A model generated the notes under the pieces. The model did no database searches, was not told the origin of the DNA, and worked only from the letters and a program-made list of their open reading frames with translations. DNA of 64,000 nt from a virus. A program made the position numbers and the translations under genes. This document shows, one piece after another, positions 23,150-30,942 of the stretch. Position 1 is the first letter of the stretch, and each line of letters opens with the position of its first letter. The stretch spans positions 1 to 64,000 of the IMG/VR virus record IMGVR_UViG_3300010373_001364; one strand, given 5' to 3'.

Positions 23150-23728
23150 ATGATGAGCTTCCATAAGTGGTTGGTACTCCGCGAGGGCGTCATTAAGACC
23201 CCCGTCCCACCAAAACCACAGGAACTGAGCTTCTCCTGTGGGGCTGGGGCGTTGAGGTCGGTACTCCACTATTTCAACATAAAGAAAACCGAAGAAGAAG
23301 TCAGGAAGGTAGCCAAGACCAACGAAGATGATGGCACCCGCACTCAAAACCTCATCAAGGCAGCACGGCACTTCGGCTTGGAAACCAAGGCGAAGTACAA
23401 CATGGATGAGCAAAACCTTAAGGACTGGCTAGACGAAAAGAAGCCTGTCATCATATGCTTTCAGGCGTGGGGCAACAAGAAGCAATACAAAGATAAAAAA
23501 TCAGGTCACTATGCCGTGGTAATCGGCTATGATGAAGAAAACGTCTACCTCCAAGACCCAGCTATTCACACCAAGCATCGCGGGCACATCCCCTGGAAGG
23601 AATTCATCAAGAGATGGCATGATGTGGATGCTGGCGGCGATGAACGTGACCGCTATGGAATAGCCATGTGGAAGAAGGGCGGGCGCAAGAAGAAGGAGGT
23701 CGTGAAGAGGAGCCAGAAGATCAAATAA
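23150..23728 (+). CDS. C39-family cysteine peptidase-like protein
   Basis: 192 residues. Papain-like C39 features: catalytic block ELSFSCGAGALRSVLHYF (Cys at about 32), NLIKAARHFGLETKAKYN, WLDEKKPVIICFQAWG, then GHYAVVIGYDEENVYLQDP (His and Asp). C39 enzymes cut after double-Gly leaders or process structural and toxin precursors; phage versions may process virion proteins or act on the host envelope. The C-terminus is Lys-rich. No signal peptide is seen. The start is set by the adjoining late promoter. Confidence 0.75.
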   Translation: MMSFHKWLVLREGVIKTPVPPKPQELSFSCGAGALRSVLHYFNIKKTEEEVRKVAKTNEDDGTRTQNLIKAARHFGLETKAKYNMDEQNLKDWLDEKKPVIICFQAWGNKKQYKDKKSGHYAVVIGYDEENVYLQDPAIHTKHRGHIPWKEFIKRWHDVDAGGDERDRYGIAMWKKGGRKKKEVVKRSQKIK

Positions 23729-23927
23729 GCGACTCTCCGTCGATCTGGCTCATGTTGATCTCCATGATGGTAAGCTTATCAGCAAGCTCAGGAACACCGA
23801 TGGCTTTTACATATTCTTGGGCAGACTCAAGCAATACCTGAGCATCCTCTAGGTCTTCAGAAGCCCAAACACCATCTTTAGGGTGCCTCAAAAATCGGTT
23901 GATCTCTTTGTTGTAAAGCGTGTACAT
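23721..23927 (-). CDS. Small unknown protein
   Basis: 68 residues: MYTLYNKEINRFLRHPKDGVWASEDLEDAQVLL..., helical with an acidic C-terminus. It overlaps the convergent peptidase gene by 8 nt. It is separated from the upstream gene by one base, so it is probably co-translated. No family is recognised. Confidence 0.5.
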   Translation of the reverse strand: MYTLYNKEINRFLRHPKDGVWASEDLEDAQVLLESAQEYVKAIGVPELADKLTIMEINMSQIDGESLI

Positions 23928-23928
23928 A

Positions 23929-24282
23929 TCACTGTTTCAAGAAGAACTTGCTAACGTCCTGCTGGACCGTAGGGTCAGCCTTTGCCAGCATAGGGTCGTT
24001 TGTTGCTAAATTGGCAACAGTCTTAGGATCAGTTCCCCCTGGAACCAGTTGGGGGTTTTTCTTCATCATAGTGGAGGTCAGGTCATTTACTGCTTTCCTT
24101 TGGGCAATCACCTTTGGATCAGTTGGAGCCATGACCTTGCTAGGTTGATTGGCGTTGCTTTGTCCTGGGGGAGTTGGAGCAGTTGCCATTTCAGTGACCC
24201 GTCTTCTCAACCACTCACGGAACATTTTCCCGCCCGGTGTCAAAGCCTCGCCCTGTAGTTCTTTTTCCCACTCTTGGTTCAT
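23929..24282 (-). CDS. Unknown protein
   Basis: 117 residues, with a helical start (GGKMFREWLRRRVTEMA), a Pro/Ala/Asn-rich centre and a helical end. AGGAGGCACT precedes the ATG. It follows the small gene at 24295-24474 by 12 nt. No family is recognised. Confidence 0.55.
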   Translation of the reverse strand: MNQEWEKELQGEALTPGGKMFREWLRRRVTEMATAPTPPGQSNANQPSKVMAPTDPKVIAQRKAVNDLTSTMMKKNPQLVPGGTDPKTVANLATNDPMLAKADPTVQQDVSKFFLKQ

Positions 24283-24294
24283 AGTGCCTCCTCC

Positions 24295-24474
24295 TTATTT
24301 AGTTAACTTCTTCTTTCTTTTCGGCGACTCTGGCACTATAGCTACGCACTTGTGTTCTTCGTCACCTTGAAGAATCTCCTTGAGATTGATTTTGATCTCA
24401 ATAGGCGGTCCTTTGTAACCACTGCCATTTCTGATAGCATCCCAATCTACGACAATCTTATCCGGCAAATTCAC
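24295..24474 (-). CDS. Small unknown protein (GTG start)
   Basis: 59 residues: starts MNLPDKIVVDWDAIRNGSGY, then KINLKEILQGDEEHKCVAIV and a Lys-rich tail. It was read directly from the gap between two genes. AGGAGG precedes the GTG, which overlaps the upstream stop as GTGA. It is beta-rich and acidic except for the tail. No family is recognised. Confidence 0.6.
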   Translation of the reverse strand: MNLPDKIVVDWDAIRNGSGYKGPPIEIKINLKEILQGDEEHKCVAIVPESPKRKKKLTK

Positions 24475-25220
24475 TTGTTCTCCTCCTGATCGAAGAAGTC
24501 GAGGGGCAGTTGTGGCGTTCTAGCATTATCCACCATCAAGCTAACCTCCAACCTAACCTTGGTCTTCAACTCCCTGATCTCATTCTCACCAATGACCTTG
24601 AACTTCCAGCCGCGCGACTCGCAATGACCTTCACAGGCAACCCACTTTGCCTTGTTCATCTCTAGTTGCTTCTGGTTGTCCGGTTTAACTTCCCAAACCT
24701 CATAACGACCGTCTTTGAAGGAGACAAGGAGATCAGGGAAATACCTCTTGCGGCGACCCTTCCAGTAGTATTCTACAGGGAAGCTTTCGACTTTATAGCC
24801 AGTAACTTCAGACCAGTTCTCCAGACAAATGTAAACATCGCGTTCCCAAGAGGAGCGGTAGTGCATTTGTTGATTGCCATTCTTGAGGGAATTGATGTAA
24901 CCTTCGTGGAACTTGGGCTTTTTCTTTTTGCGGCTCGGCGGCTTATGGTCGGACCAAATCAAAGCCCTCATCTGTCCAGAAGTAGGGCATTTCTCCGTTG
25001 GGTGCTTAACTTTGTAGTGGAGTTTGACATCACGAACGGGCGCTTGACATCTGGCGAGAGGGCACTTGACGTATTCCCTACCTTCTTCATGTGTGGCGAT
25101 AATGTGTTCTTTGTACTCGTAATAGGTGTCGAAAGGTACGCCGCAGACAAAGCAGACGTATTTCCTACTCCCGGCGTTTGGGTTTTCATGTACAGCCTTT
25201 GGCTCAATATCTTCGGTCAT
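24471..25220 (-). CDS. Head-completion nuclease (gp4/gp50-type) with N-terminal zinc fingers
   Basis: 249 residues. The N-terminus carries two C2H2 zinc-finger-like units: CFVCG...HIIATH (about 23-44) and CPLARC...HYKVKH (about 53-73). The C-terminal half has YRSSWERDVYICLENW, a VESFPVEYYW strand and a PD-(D/E)XK core: RYFPDLLV, then EVWEVKP. T4 gp4 completes DNA-filled heads and has this nuclease fold. The finger fusion is unusual and may guide the enzyme to DNA ends. Confidence 0.75.
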   Translation of the reverse strand: MTEDIEPKAVHENPNAGSRKYVCFVCGVPFDTYYEYKEHIIATHEEGREYVKCPLARCQAPVRDVKLHYKVKHPTEKCPTSGQMRALIWSDHKPPSRKKKKPKFHEGYINSLKNGNQQMHYRSSWERDVYICLENWSEVTGYKVESFPVEYYWKGRRKRYFPDLLVSFKDGRYEVWEVKPDNQKQLEMNKAKWVACEGHCESRGWKFKVIGENEIRELKTKVRLEVSLMVDNARTPQLPLDFFDQEENK

Positions 25221-25729
25221 CTCAATTCCTCAAAATCCTTGTTCAGCTTATGCCGTCCGTCTTTGGTTCTTTGATCTCGGATGCGACGGTGGGCATCAAT
25301 GTCTCTCATCTTCTGCTCAGTTTCAGAGCCTGTTCCCTTTTTGTGGTGCCCGTGACGCTTCATTAGCAGGTGACGAGCGACATCTTTATTGACCACCTTG
25401 ATGTCATGAATGTCCTTGTAAATGAAAATCTCCTCTTTGGGTTCACCTTTCATAGCGGCACTAAGGTTGGTAGCCGAGAAGCTCATGTCCTCGTACCCAG
25501 GCTCATCCATAGGGTGCTTCATAACAGAGAAGACGGAGCGGGCGTTTTCATTTGCACCATAGATGTTGCCTCGACACATGAAGAAAAATATGAAGTCATG
25601 ACCGTCAACTAGCATCTTGGCTTTAACGAAACGGTCATCCTCTTCCTTCATCACCATCTGGGTGTTCTCCCAGGACAGGATCATCTTCAAGAAGTCGTTA
25701 CCGTCGTGTGACATCACGAAATTGGGCAT
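25217..25729 (-). CDS. Unknown protein
   Basis: 170 residues from MPNFVMSHDGNDFLK. The ATG at 25729 is preferred because CGGAGAAG precedes it and a promoter octamer lies upstream. It has a hydrophobic centre (DFIFFFMCRGNIYGANENAR) and a basic helical tail (ARHLLMKRHGHHKKG...KMRDIDAHRRIRDQR). It overlaps the nuclease gene by 4 nt, suggesting a linked role in head assembly or DNA handling. No family is recognised. Confidence 0.55.
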   Translation of the reverse strand: MPNFVMSHDGNDFLKMILSWENTQMVMKEEDDRFVKAKMLVDGHDFIFFFMCRGNIYGANENARSVFSVMKHPMDEPGYEDMSFSATNLSAAMKGEPKEEIFIYKDIHDIKVVNKDVARHLLMKRHGHHKKGTGSETEQKMRDIDAHRRIRDQRTKDGRHKLNKDFEELR

Positions 25730-25759
25730 AGCATCTTCTCCGAGTAAAAACCACGCAAG

Positions 25760-25767
25760 TATATAGT
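25760..25767 (-). promoter_or_regulatory. T4-like late promoter with leader (minus strand)
   Basis: ACTATATA on the minus strand is followed by a leader of about 25 nt that carries CGGAGAAG before ATG 25729. It forms a divergent pair with the octamer at 25775-25782. Confidence 0.5.
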
Positions 25768-25774
25768 TGTTGCG

Positions 25775-25782
25775 CATAGATA
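25775..25782 (+). promoter_or_regulatory. T4-like late promoter, leaderless type
   Basis: CATAGATA lies 5 nt before ATG 25788. No Shine-Dalgarno. Confidence 0.6.
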
Positions 25783-25787
25783 TCATC

Positions 25788-26429
25788 ATGAGGCAGATGC
25801 GCTTTACCGGCTTTAGACGTTTGTGTGAGCAGGACGGATCGGTGCCCCCTGCGCCGGAACAGGAGCCGGGGAAGAGTAAGCCGAAGCACCATCGCGACTT
25901 TGAGAAGTCCAACGTGACTGGTGTTTTGGCACGCGACTTAAATATCGTGCCAGGTTCTAACGACGAGGCTATGGATATGCCATCGCCGGGCGGTGCTATT
26001 CAGTTTACGACCAATAAAGACCCCAAGAAGAACACGCTCCTAAAGCTCAACAAGCTTTTAGGAATCGAGGGCGAGGATGTTGCAATGAAGTCTATACGCA
26101 TCATTCGCCGTAATAAATATGGTGTTCAAATACAAGATGTAACAGGAAGTTGTGATAAAGATGGCTTGAACCAAGGCAGGGGTCTTGGTCCTTATTCTGA
26201 CCGTCCTTTCCCACACATGCCGTGTAGTCCTACCAGCGGTCGAACGTGGTGGATTAGCGCTGCGGATTGGGACAATATCTGGATGCCGCTACCTCCGGGT
26301 CAAGGAGGAGCGGGAGGCGCTGGAGGTGGAATGGGCGGTCCCGGTGGAGGACTTGGTGGTCCTGCCGGCGGGGGTGCTGCACCCCCTCCACCACCAGGGG
26401 GTGCAGGGGCAGGTGCCCCTCCAGCATAA
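25788..26429 (+). CDS. Unknown protein with Gly/Pro-rich tail
   Basis: 213 residues. It has an N-terminal basic region, a central LLKLNKLLGIEGEDVAMKSIRIIRRNKYGVQIQDV block, then WWISAADWDNIWMPLP and a final 50 residues almost entirely Gly, Pro and Ala. Some phage structural proteins have similar low-complexity tails. The leaderless late promoter supports a late role. No family is recognised. Confidence 0.55.
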   Translation: MRQMRFTGFRRLCEQDGSVPPAPEQEPGKSKPKHHRDFEKSNVTGVLARDLNIVPGSNDEAMDMPSPGGAIQFTTNKDPKKNTLLKLNKLLGIEGEDVAMKSIRIIRRNKYGVQIQDVTGSCDKDGLNQGRGLGPYSDRPFPHMPCSPTSGRTWWISAADWDNIWMPLPPGQGGAGGAGGGMGGPGGGLGGPAGGGAAPPPPPGGAGAGAPPA

Positions 26430-26438
26430 GGGGGAAAT

Positions 26439-26645
26439 ATGATACCAAAACTAGATTTCGCAGAGTGGCTTAAACAAGAGATGACTTCCACAACCAGCAT
26501 CGGTAGTTCAACCTCTACCGCAGACATTGCCAACTTCGCACGACCTCTCTTTTCAGGAGGAGACGTGATCAAGAGGCAGTGGGCTAATACCATCTGTGGG
26601 GATGACGAAGACGAGAGGAAGTGTAAAAAACACAAGAAAGACTAA
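26439..26645 (+). CDS. Small unknown protein
   Basis: 68 residues with a Ser/Thr-rich centre (SIGSSTSTADIANFARPLFSGGD) and a Lys/Asp-rich end. AGGGGGAAAT precedes the ATG, and it lies 9 nt after the previous gene. No family is recognised. Confidence 0.5.
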   Translation: MIPKLDFAEWLKQEMTSTTSIGSSTSTADIANFARPLFSGGDVIKRQWANTICGDDEDERKCKKHKKD

Positions 26646-26689
26646 GTTATGTGCGGTGGTGGCGTTTCCAATAAAATTGTCACCCATCG

Positions 26690-26697
26690 TATATATA
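26690..26697 (+). promoter_or_regulatory. Late-type octamer within a palindrome
   Basis: TATATATA sits inside the perfect 12-bp palindrome CGTATATATACG. Five bases later transcription would start, about 3-6 nt before the TTG/GTG start of the HldE gene. Confidence 0.45.
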
Positions 26698-26707
26698 CGG
26701 GGTTTTG

Positions 26708-28198
26708 GTGTACACAAACATACTTAGTCAATTTCTTGAACGATCAGAGTCCAACCGCGTAAAGATTGCAGTAGTTGGCGACTCGATGATTGATGAATAC
26801 TACGCCGTCAGGGTGAACAGAGTGTCTCCTGAGTTCCCAATACCCGTCCTCCTTTCAGAGGATGACAAGCCCATCAGTACCGTCCCAGGAGGTGCTGCCA
26901 ACGTCTGTTATCAAATGAAATACTGGAACGCAGACGTACACCTCCTGAGCGTCCTGACCGACACAGGCTCTCCTACCATTACGTCCCACAACTTCAACTG
27001 CGATTATTCCGTGACGCTGAAGGATGGCTGGAAGATGCCGAGGAAGAAGCGATTCTATGACGGCGACTTTCCACTAGACCGTTGGGATGTGGAAGCCAAA
27101 GGCTCATTCAGAACAAATACTCCAGAATGGTCTGAGGTTCGGCGTAAACTACTTAACAACTTCACCCAGATGGTGAAGAATGTGAAGCCCGATATCGTAA
27201 TTCTTAGCGACTACGGCAAGGGCGTTTTTGTGAGCGGTTCAGAGAACATTTCACGGATGCTTATTGAGTTTTGTGCCAGGAAAGACATTCCCGTTATTGT
27301 GGACCCCAAGTCAATTAGTACCGAGTTGTGGTCCGGTTGCACTGTGATCAAGCCAAATGCTGATTGGGCAAAGGCTTTCTGTAACAAATATGCCGAACAC
27401 CTTGATACCTTAGAAGATTACATGGAGTACATCTCCCAAGCACTCTTTGCCCAGGAGGTTGTCCTCACTCGCAGTGGCGATGGCGTAGGCATTCACGACC
27501 GATACAAAGAGGAGACAGATTTTTACCCTTCTGCTTTCCTCTCCAAAAAGCGACCCATCATCCGTAGCGTCATAGGCGCTGGAGATTGTTTCTGTGCCTT
27601 CTTCGCTATGGCGAAAGCCCTTGGTATCCCTCTGAAAGGAGCCGTATCGGTAGCCTTCAATGGCTCCAGTGCTTACATCGAGGACAAGCACAATTCCCCG
27701 GTGACTCCCTATCGATTCCAAAAGTGGTTCGACCCCATTGGTGCCAAGAGGGTGTCCTTGGAAAAGCTCTTGGCGATTAAGAAGCAAACACCAAACCAGA
27801 CTTGGGTATGGACAAACGGCTGCTTTGATATCATGCACGCTGGTCATTTGAAGACCTTTGAAGAAGCCAAGAAGTTAGGTGACAAGTTGATTGTTGGCAT
27901 CAACACTGATGAAAGCGTAAAGATGCTGAAAGGTGACAATAGACCGATTTTACCCTATAATCAAAGAGAAGCACTGATATCTAGTCTAGAGCATGTTGAC
28001 TTCGTAGTACCCATCAGCGACAAGAAGCCGGGAGGCATTATTAGACAATTGATGCCCAACATGATTGTGAAGGGTGGTGACTACAAGGTGGAGGAGATCG
28101 ACGGTTGGGAAGTGGTAGGCAAAGACAACGTGTACACCGTATCTTTGCTGCCCGGCGTGTCTACCAGTAAGATCATCGAGAGGATTAAAAATGGATGA
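26708..28198 (+). CDS. hldE: HldE-like bifunctional heptose kinase/adenylyltransferase
   Basis: 496 residues. Domain 1 is a PfkB/ribokinase-type sugar kinase (KIAVVGDSMIDEYY, PGGAANV, VILSDYGKGV, GAGDCFCAFFAMA at about 294). Domain 2 is a nucleotidyltransferase with TNGCFDIMHAGHL (about 370) and GDNRPILP...R. HldE makes D-glycero-beta-D-manno-heptose-1-phosphate and then the ADP-heptose precursor used in LPS core. A phage copy suggests modification of virion or host glycans. TTG at 26705 or GTG at 26708 may start it. Confidence 0.85.
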   Translation: MYTNILSQFLERSESNRVKIAVVGDSMIDEYYAVRVNRVSPEFPIPVLLSEDDKPISTVPGGAANVCYQMKYWNADVHLLSVLTDTGSPTITSHNFNCDYSVTLKDGWKMPRKKRFYDGDFPLDRWDVEAKGSFRTNTPEWSEVRRKLLNNFTQMVKNVKPDIVILSDYGKGVFVSGSENISRMLIEFCARKDIPVIVDPKSISTELWSGCTVIKPNADWAKAFCNKYAEHLDTLEDYMEYISQALFAQEVVLTRSGDGVGIHDRYKEETDFYPSAFLSKKRPIIRSVIGAGDCFCAFFAMAKALGIPLKGAVSVAFNGSSAYIEDKHNSPVTPYRFQKWFDPIGAKRVSLEKLLAIKKQTPNQTWVWTNGCFDIMHAGHLKTFEEAKKLGDKLIVGINTDESVKMLKGDNRPILPYNQREALISSLEHVDFVVPISDKKPGGIIRQLMPNMIVKGGDYKVEEIDGWEVVGKDNVYTVSLLPGVSTSKIIERIKNG

Positions 28199-28775
28199 CA
28201 ATTACGAGGACTACGACACTGACAATGTTCTGGACAACTTCAACAACAAGAAGAAAAAGAAGAACTCTGGTCGCAAGGGCAAACGCGGTGAGCGAAGTTT
28301 AATCGAAGAACTGGAAGAGAGGTTTCCTGGCAAACCTTTTTCGCGCACCATTGGCAGTGGTAATCGCTGGTCCCAGGCTAGGTTGACGGAAGCCGCCAAG
28401 AAGGTTTTCACCGGGGATATTGTGACCCCGGAGGATTTTCTTTTTGCTCTGGAGTGCAAACACGGATATAATCATATCAGTCTGGAGCGTGCAGTCAAGC
28501 GAGTAGTCGAAGGCAAAAGTGGTAACAAACAGCTTGATGGGTTTCTGGAGCAAGCCAATAAGGATGGTGAGCGGGTCAGCAAAATGCCCATGATGTGCTG
28601 GAAGAAGGATTACAAGCCCTGGCTTGCCTTCTTGAAGACAGAACATCTTCCACGCGAGCTTCAGGATCTACCGGAACTAATTATATACCATGAGTGGAGT
28701 GTCCTCCCTCTGGTGAAGGTTCTGGAAAGACCTGATGGCTTCTTTTTCAAGGTGGTGGAAGATGGAGATGCTTAG
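28191..28775 (+). CDS. PD-(D/E)XK nuclease-like protein
   Basis: 194 residues. It has a basic N-terminal tail (KKKKKNSGRKGKRGER), then FSRTIGSGNRWSQA, GDIVTPEDFLFALECKHGYN, where D...ECK is the likely catalytic motif, and a conserved C-terminal half ending LPLVKVLERPDGFFF. This matches phage Holliday-junction-resolvase-like or putative PDDEXK endonucleases. It overlaps hldE by 8 nt. The stop is TAG with an in-frame TAA eight codons on. Confidence 0.65.
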   Translation: MDDNYEDYDTDNVLDNFNNKKKKKNSGRKGKRGERSLIEELEERFPGKPFSRTIGSGNRWSQARLTEAAKKVFTGDIVTPEDFLFALECKHGYNHISLERAVKRVVEGKSGNKQLDGFLEQANKDGERVSKMPMMCWKKDYKPWLAFLKTEHLPRELQDLPELIIYHEWSVLPLVKVLERPDGFFFKVVEDGDA

Positions 28776-29331
28776 TTTTTACGAGTGGATGACGAGGAAT
28801 AACTTGAATACAAAGCAAGCGAGAAGAAAGTTGTTGGAGTCTGTACCGGCGCTCACAGAGAAGCCAAAGTCTTCTGAGATTCTTTATGTTGCGGCTATCT
28901 TGACGAGAGATGCCCAGGAATCACTTTGGAAATCCATTACCAGCCGGGTCGCCATTCCTACCGATTGGAAGGCGTACTGTCATCATATGACAATTCGCTT
29001 CAAGCCAACTGACGATAGTCAATTGCCGATCCTTGGTGAGGATATTACCCTTATCGTAACCAACATCTTCGCTGACGATAAGGGCGTGGCGGTTAGTGTA
29101 GAGCCAAACACCAACAGACGTGAACTTCACATGCCGGCTGAACAGAAGCCTCACATCACAGTGGCTACCGCCCCAGGCACGCCTCCTGTTTATAGTAATG
29201 AGTTGTTACGCAAGGGCGAAAGCATGAAGATGCCCCAGGCACTGCCGCTGGAAGCGTTCATTGGAGCCAAGCTTCTGTATGGTCCCATCATGCCCGAACG
29301 AGGTGATGCTGCAAGAGAGAGCTTCACTTAA
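28762..29331 (+). CDS. 2H phosphoesterase-like protein (possible anti-CBASS)
   Basis: 189 residues. Two H-x-T motifs at the expected spacing: CHHMTIRF (about 74) and KPHITVATAPG (about 131). These form the paired His/Thr active site of 2H phosphoesterases. The family includes 2'-5' RNA ligase-like enzymes, RNA repair phosphodiesterases and the phage cyclic-oligonucleotide hydrolase Acb1. Sequence alone does not decide. The Shine-Dalgarno is GGTGGAAG. It overlaps both neighbours. Confidence 0.65.
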   Translation: MEMLSFYEWMTRNNLNTKQARRKLLESVPALTEKPKSSEILYVAAILTRDAQESLWKSITSRVAIPTDWKAYCHHMTIRFKPTDDSQLPILGEDITLIVTNIFADDKGVAVSVEPNTNRRELHMPAEQKPHITVATAPGTPPVYSNELLRKGESMKMPQALPLEAFIGAKLLYGPIMPERGDAARESFT

Positions 29332-30601
29332 TTAGGTACTTAGTATTCTCTATATCCGACACTATGTTCGTTAGGGAGTCAATAATGTCATTAACTTCCG
29401 AAGACCACATGCTGCCCTCGGTTACAGAATTCTGAGCTTTTGTAGAAATCTCACGAAGCAGTTCAGCCCCCTTGTCACACAAAGTTGTGATACCGTCTGC
29501 GTCCTGGGCAATAGTTTTGTTTTGGTCTTCCTCTTCTTCGTAAAAGATGTTGTTGCCTTGAAAGGAAGTCTTCATTTTCGTCTTCACGTTCAAGGAACCC
29601 ATTTCACAAACCACACCACTCTTTAAGCGGCTGCTTCGGTCATTAACTACTTCCTCATCCTCGTCAAGGCGCGTGACAACCTCTACAGGAGATCGCGTCA
29701 GCCTATCTCCTTTTGGGGCAGTTGACTCCTCCTCTTGAGACTCACCCCAATATCCATACTTCCTTGTTCGATTTACTTTGATCTTCTCCCACTCGATCTC
29801 GCCGCTGTCATTCATACGAAAGTGATACACCCAATCAGCCGGCAGTTTAATAACTCCCTGGTTCATGGGGATCAGCTTTTGGCTGATCTTTGCCTCATCT
29901 ACAGCGGCACGGAACAACTCCTGGGTAGAGCAGAAGAAGAACTGTCCCATCGTTTCGCGGAGATCAACAAGGCAAAGGGGTCGGAATTCGTTATGGAACA
30001 GCCATAACGCACGACCACTGTCAAGATGTTCGCCCAAGGCAACAGCCATAGCACCGTAGTTTACCTCAGAGAATATCTTTTTCAAACCGTAAACACGGTA
30101 GAGGCTTGAGATGCTGGTGTCAGCCTTCTGAAGTTGAGACTTCAGGAACTCCTCTTGCTCATGGAAATCTTCACCGGATTCAAAGATCCTAAGAAGGACT
30201 TCACTATCGCAGTCGGTGCTAACCGGGTACTGTTTCTTGAGGTAGGGGTACTCCGGTATCCTACCGTTGTGGACAAGCGCCACCCGGAAGTCCTTGCTGA
30301 CATGGGGATGATTGTTCTTGTTAAACTTTTCATCACCGCTGCCGGAACTGGTATACCGACAATGACCAAGCATCAGGTCAATCTTGTGTTTCGCCGTATC
30401 CTTCCAGATTTCTCTGGTGATGAACTCACTCGCCTTGACCGGCTCTTTGTGGTAGAAAATCTTGTTCTTATCGTTAACACAAGCCCAGAAGCCAGTTGCG
30501 TCTATGCCGCGAATTTCTGTCTTGTCCATCAAGGCGTTGGTTAGATCGAATGTTGCCTTGTGGTCTTTCGGCTTACCAATGTAACCAAGCAGTCCACACA
30601 T
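29324..30601 (-). CDS. Class II glutamine amidotransferase-like protein
   Basis: 425 residues starting MCGLLGYIGKP, so Cys2 would become the N-terminal nucleophile. RGIDATGFW, GHCRYTSSGSG, NNHPHVS, LVHNGRI and TDCDSEVLLRIF follow, as in GlmS/PurF-type glutaminase domains. No synthetase partner domain is present; the last 150 residues are acidic and apparently disordered or helical. It could supply ammonia to another enzyme such as the amidoligase at 45771, or hydrolyse amides. Confidence 0.75.
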   Translation of the reverse strand: MCGLLGYIGKPKDHKATFDLTNALMDKTEIRGIDATGFWACVNDKNKIFYHKEPVKASEFITREIWKDTAKHKIDLMLGHCRYTSSGSGDEKFNKNNHPHVSKDFRVALVHNGRIPEYPYLKKQYPVSTDCDSEVLLRIFESGEDFHEQEEFLKSQLQKADTSISSLYRVYGLKKIFSEVNYGAMAVALGEHLDSGRALWLFHNEFRPLCLVDLRETMGQFFFCSTQELFRAAVDEAKISQKLIPMNQGVIKLPADWVYHFRMNDSGEIEWEKIKVNRTRKYGYWGESQEEESTAPKGDRLTRSPVEVVTRLDEDEEVVNDRSSRLKSGVVCEMGSLNVKTKMKTSFQGNNIFYEEEEDQNKTIAQDADGITTLCDKGAELLREISTKAQNSVTEGSMWSSEVNDIIDSLTNIVSDIENTKYLIK

Positions 30602-30611
30602 TGTTCTCCTT

Positions 30612-30650
30612 CTAGAAACAGCCCCAGATACAACCTAGCGTATCTGGGGC
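30612..30650 (-). terminator. Hairpin terminator (minus strand)
   Basis: An 11-bp perfect stem GCCCCAGATAC/GTATCTGGGGC with an 8-nt loop, between the genes starting at 30941 and 30601. The T-tract is weak (GTTTC). Confidence 0.6.
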
Positions 30651-30656
30651 TTAATG

Positions 30657-30941
30657 TCAATCAGGGAAGGGTTTATCTTCGTTGAGTTCCTGACCAGACA
30701 TCCTGTAGTACCAGTCTTTGTAGCTTTCGTGAGGTTTCCCTAGAAGGTATTTGGTATTAAGGGTAATCACCTCCCTCCCTTCCGCGTGCATGACCATCGA
30801 GGTAAGCACATCTTCCCCATCTTCATAACGGGGGTGGTTGTAGACCCTACCCATCAAATGAATAACCTTTTGTTCAGGTGGCTTGTAAGGATTTACACTC
30901 AAGCCGATAACCGACCAATCCTCTAGATTTGCATGATTCAT
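30657..30941 (-). CDS. Small unknown protein
   Basis: 94 residues, beta-rich: NLEDWSVIGLSVNPYKPPEQKVIHLMGRVYNHPRYEDGE, then REVITLNTKYLLGKPHESYKDWY. It resembles small phage proteins of the V.G.V..HP....G....T.....LG.P...Y type, function unknown. It is 1 nt after the stop of the glycosyltransferase gene. Confidence 0.55.
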   Translation of the reverse strand: MNHANLEDWSVIGLSVNPYKPPEQKVIHLMGRVYNHPRYEDGEDVLTSMVMHAEGREVITLNTKYLLGKPHESYKDWYYRMSGQELNEDKPFPD

Positions 30942-30942
30942 A

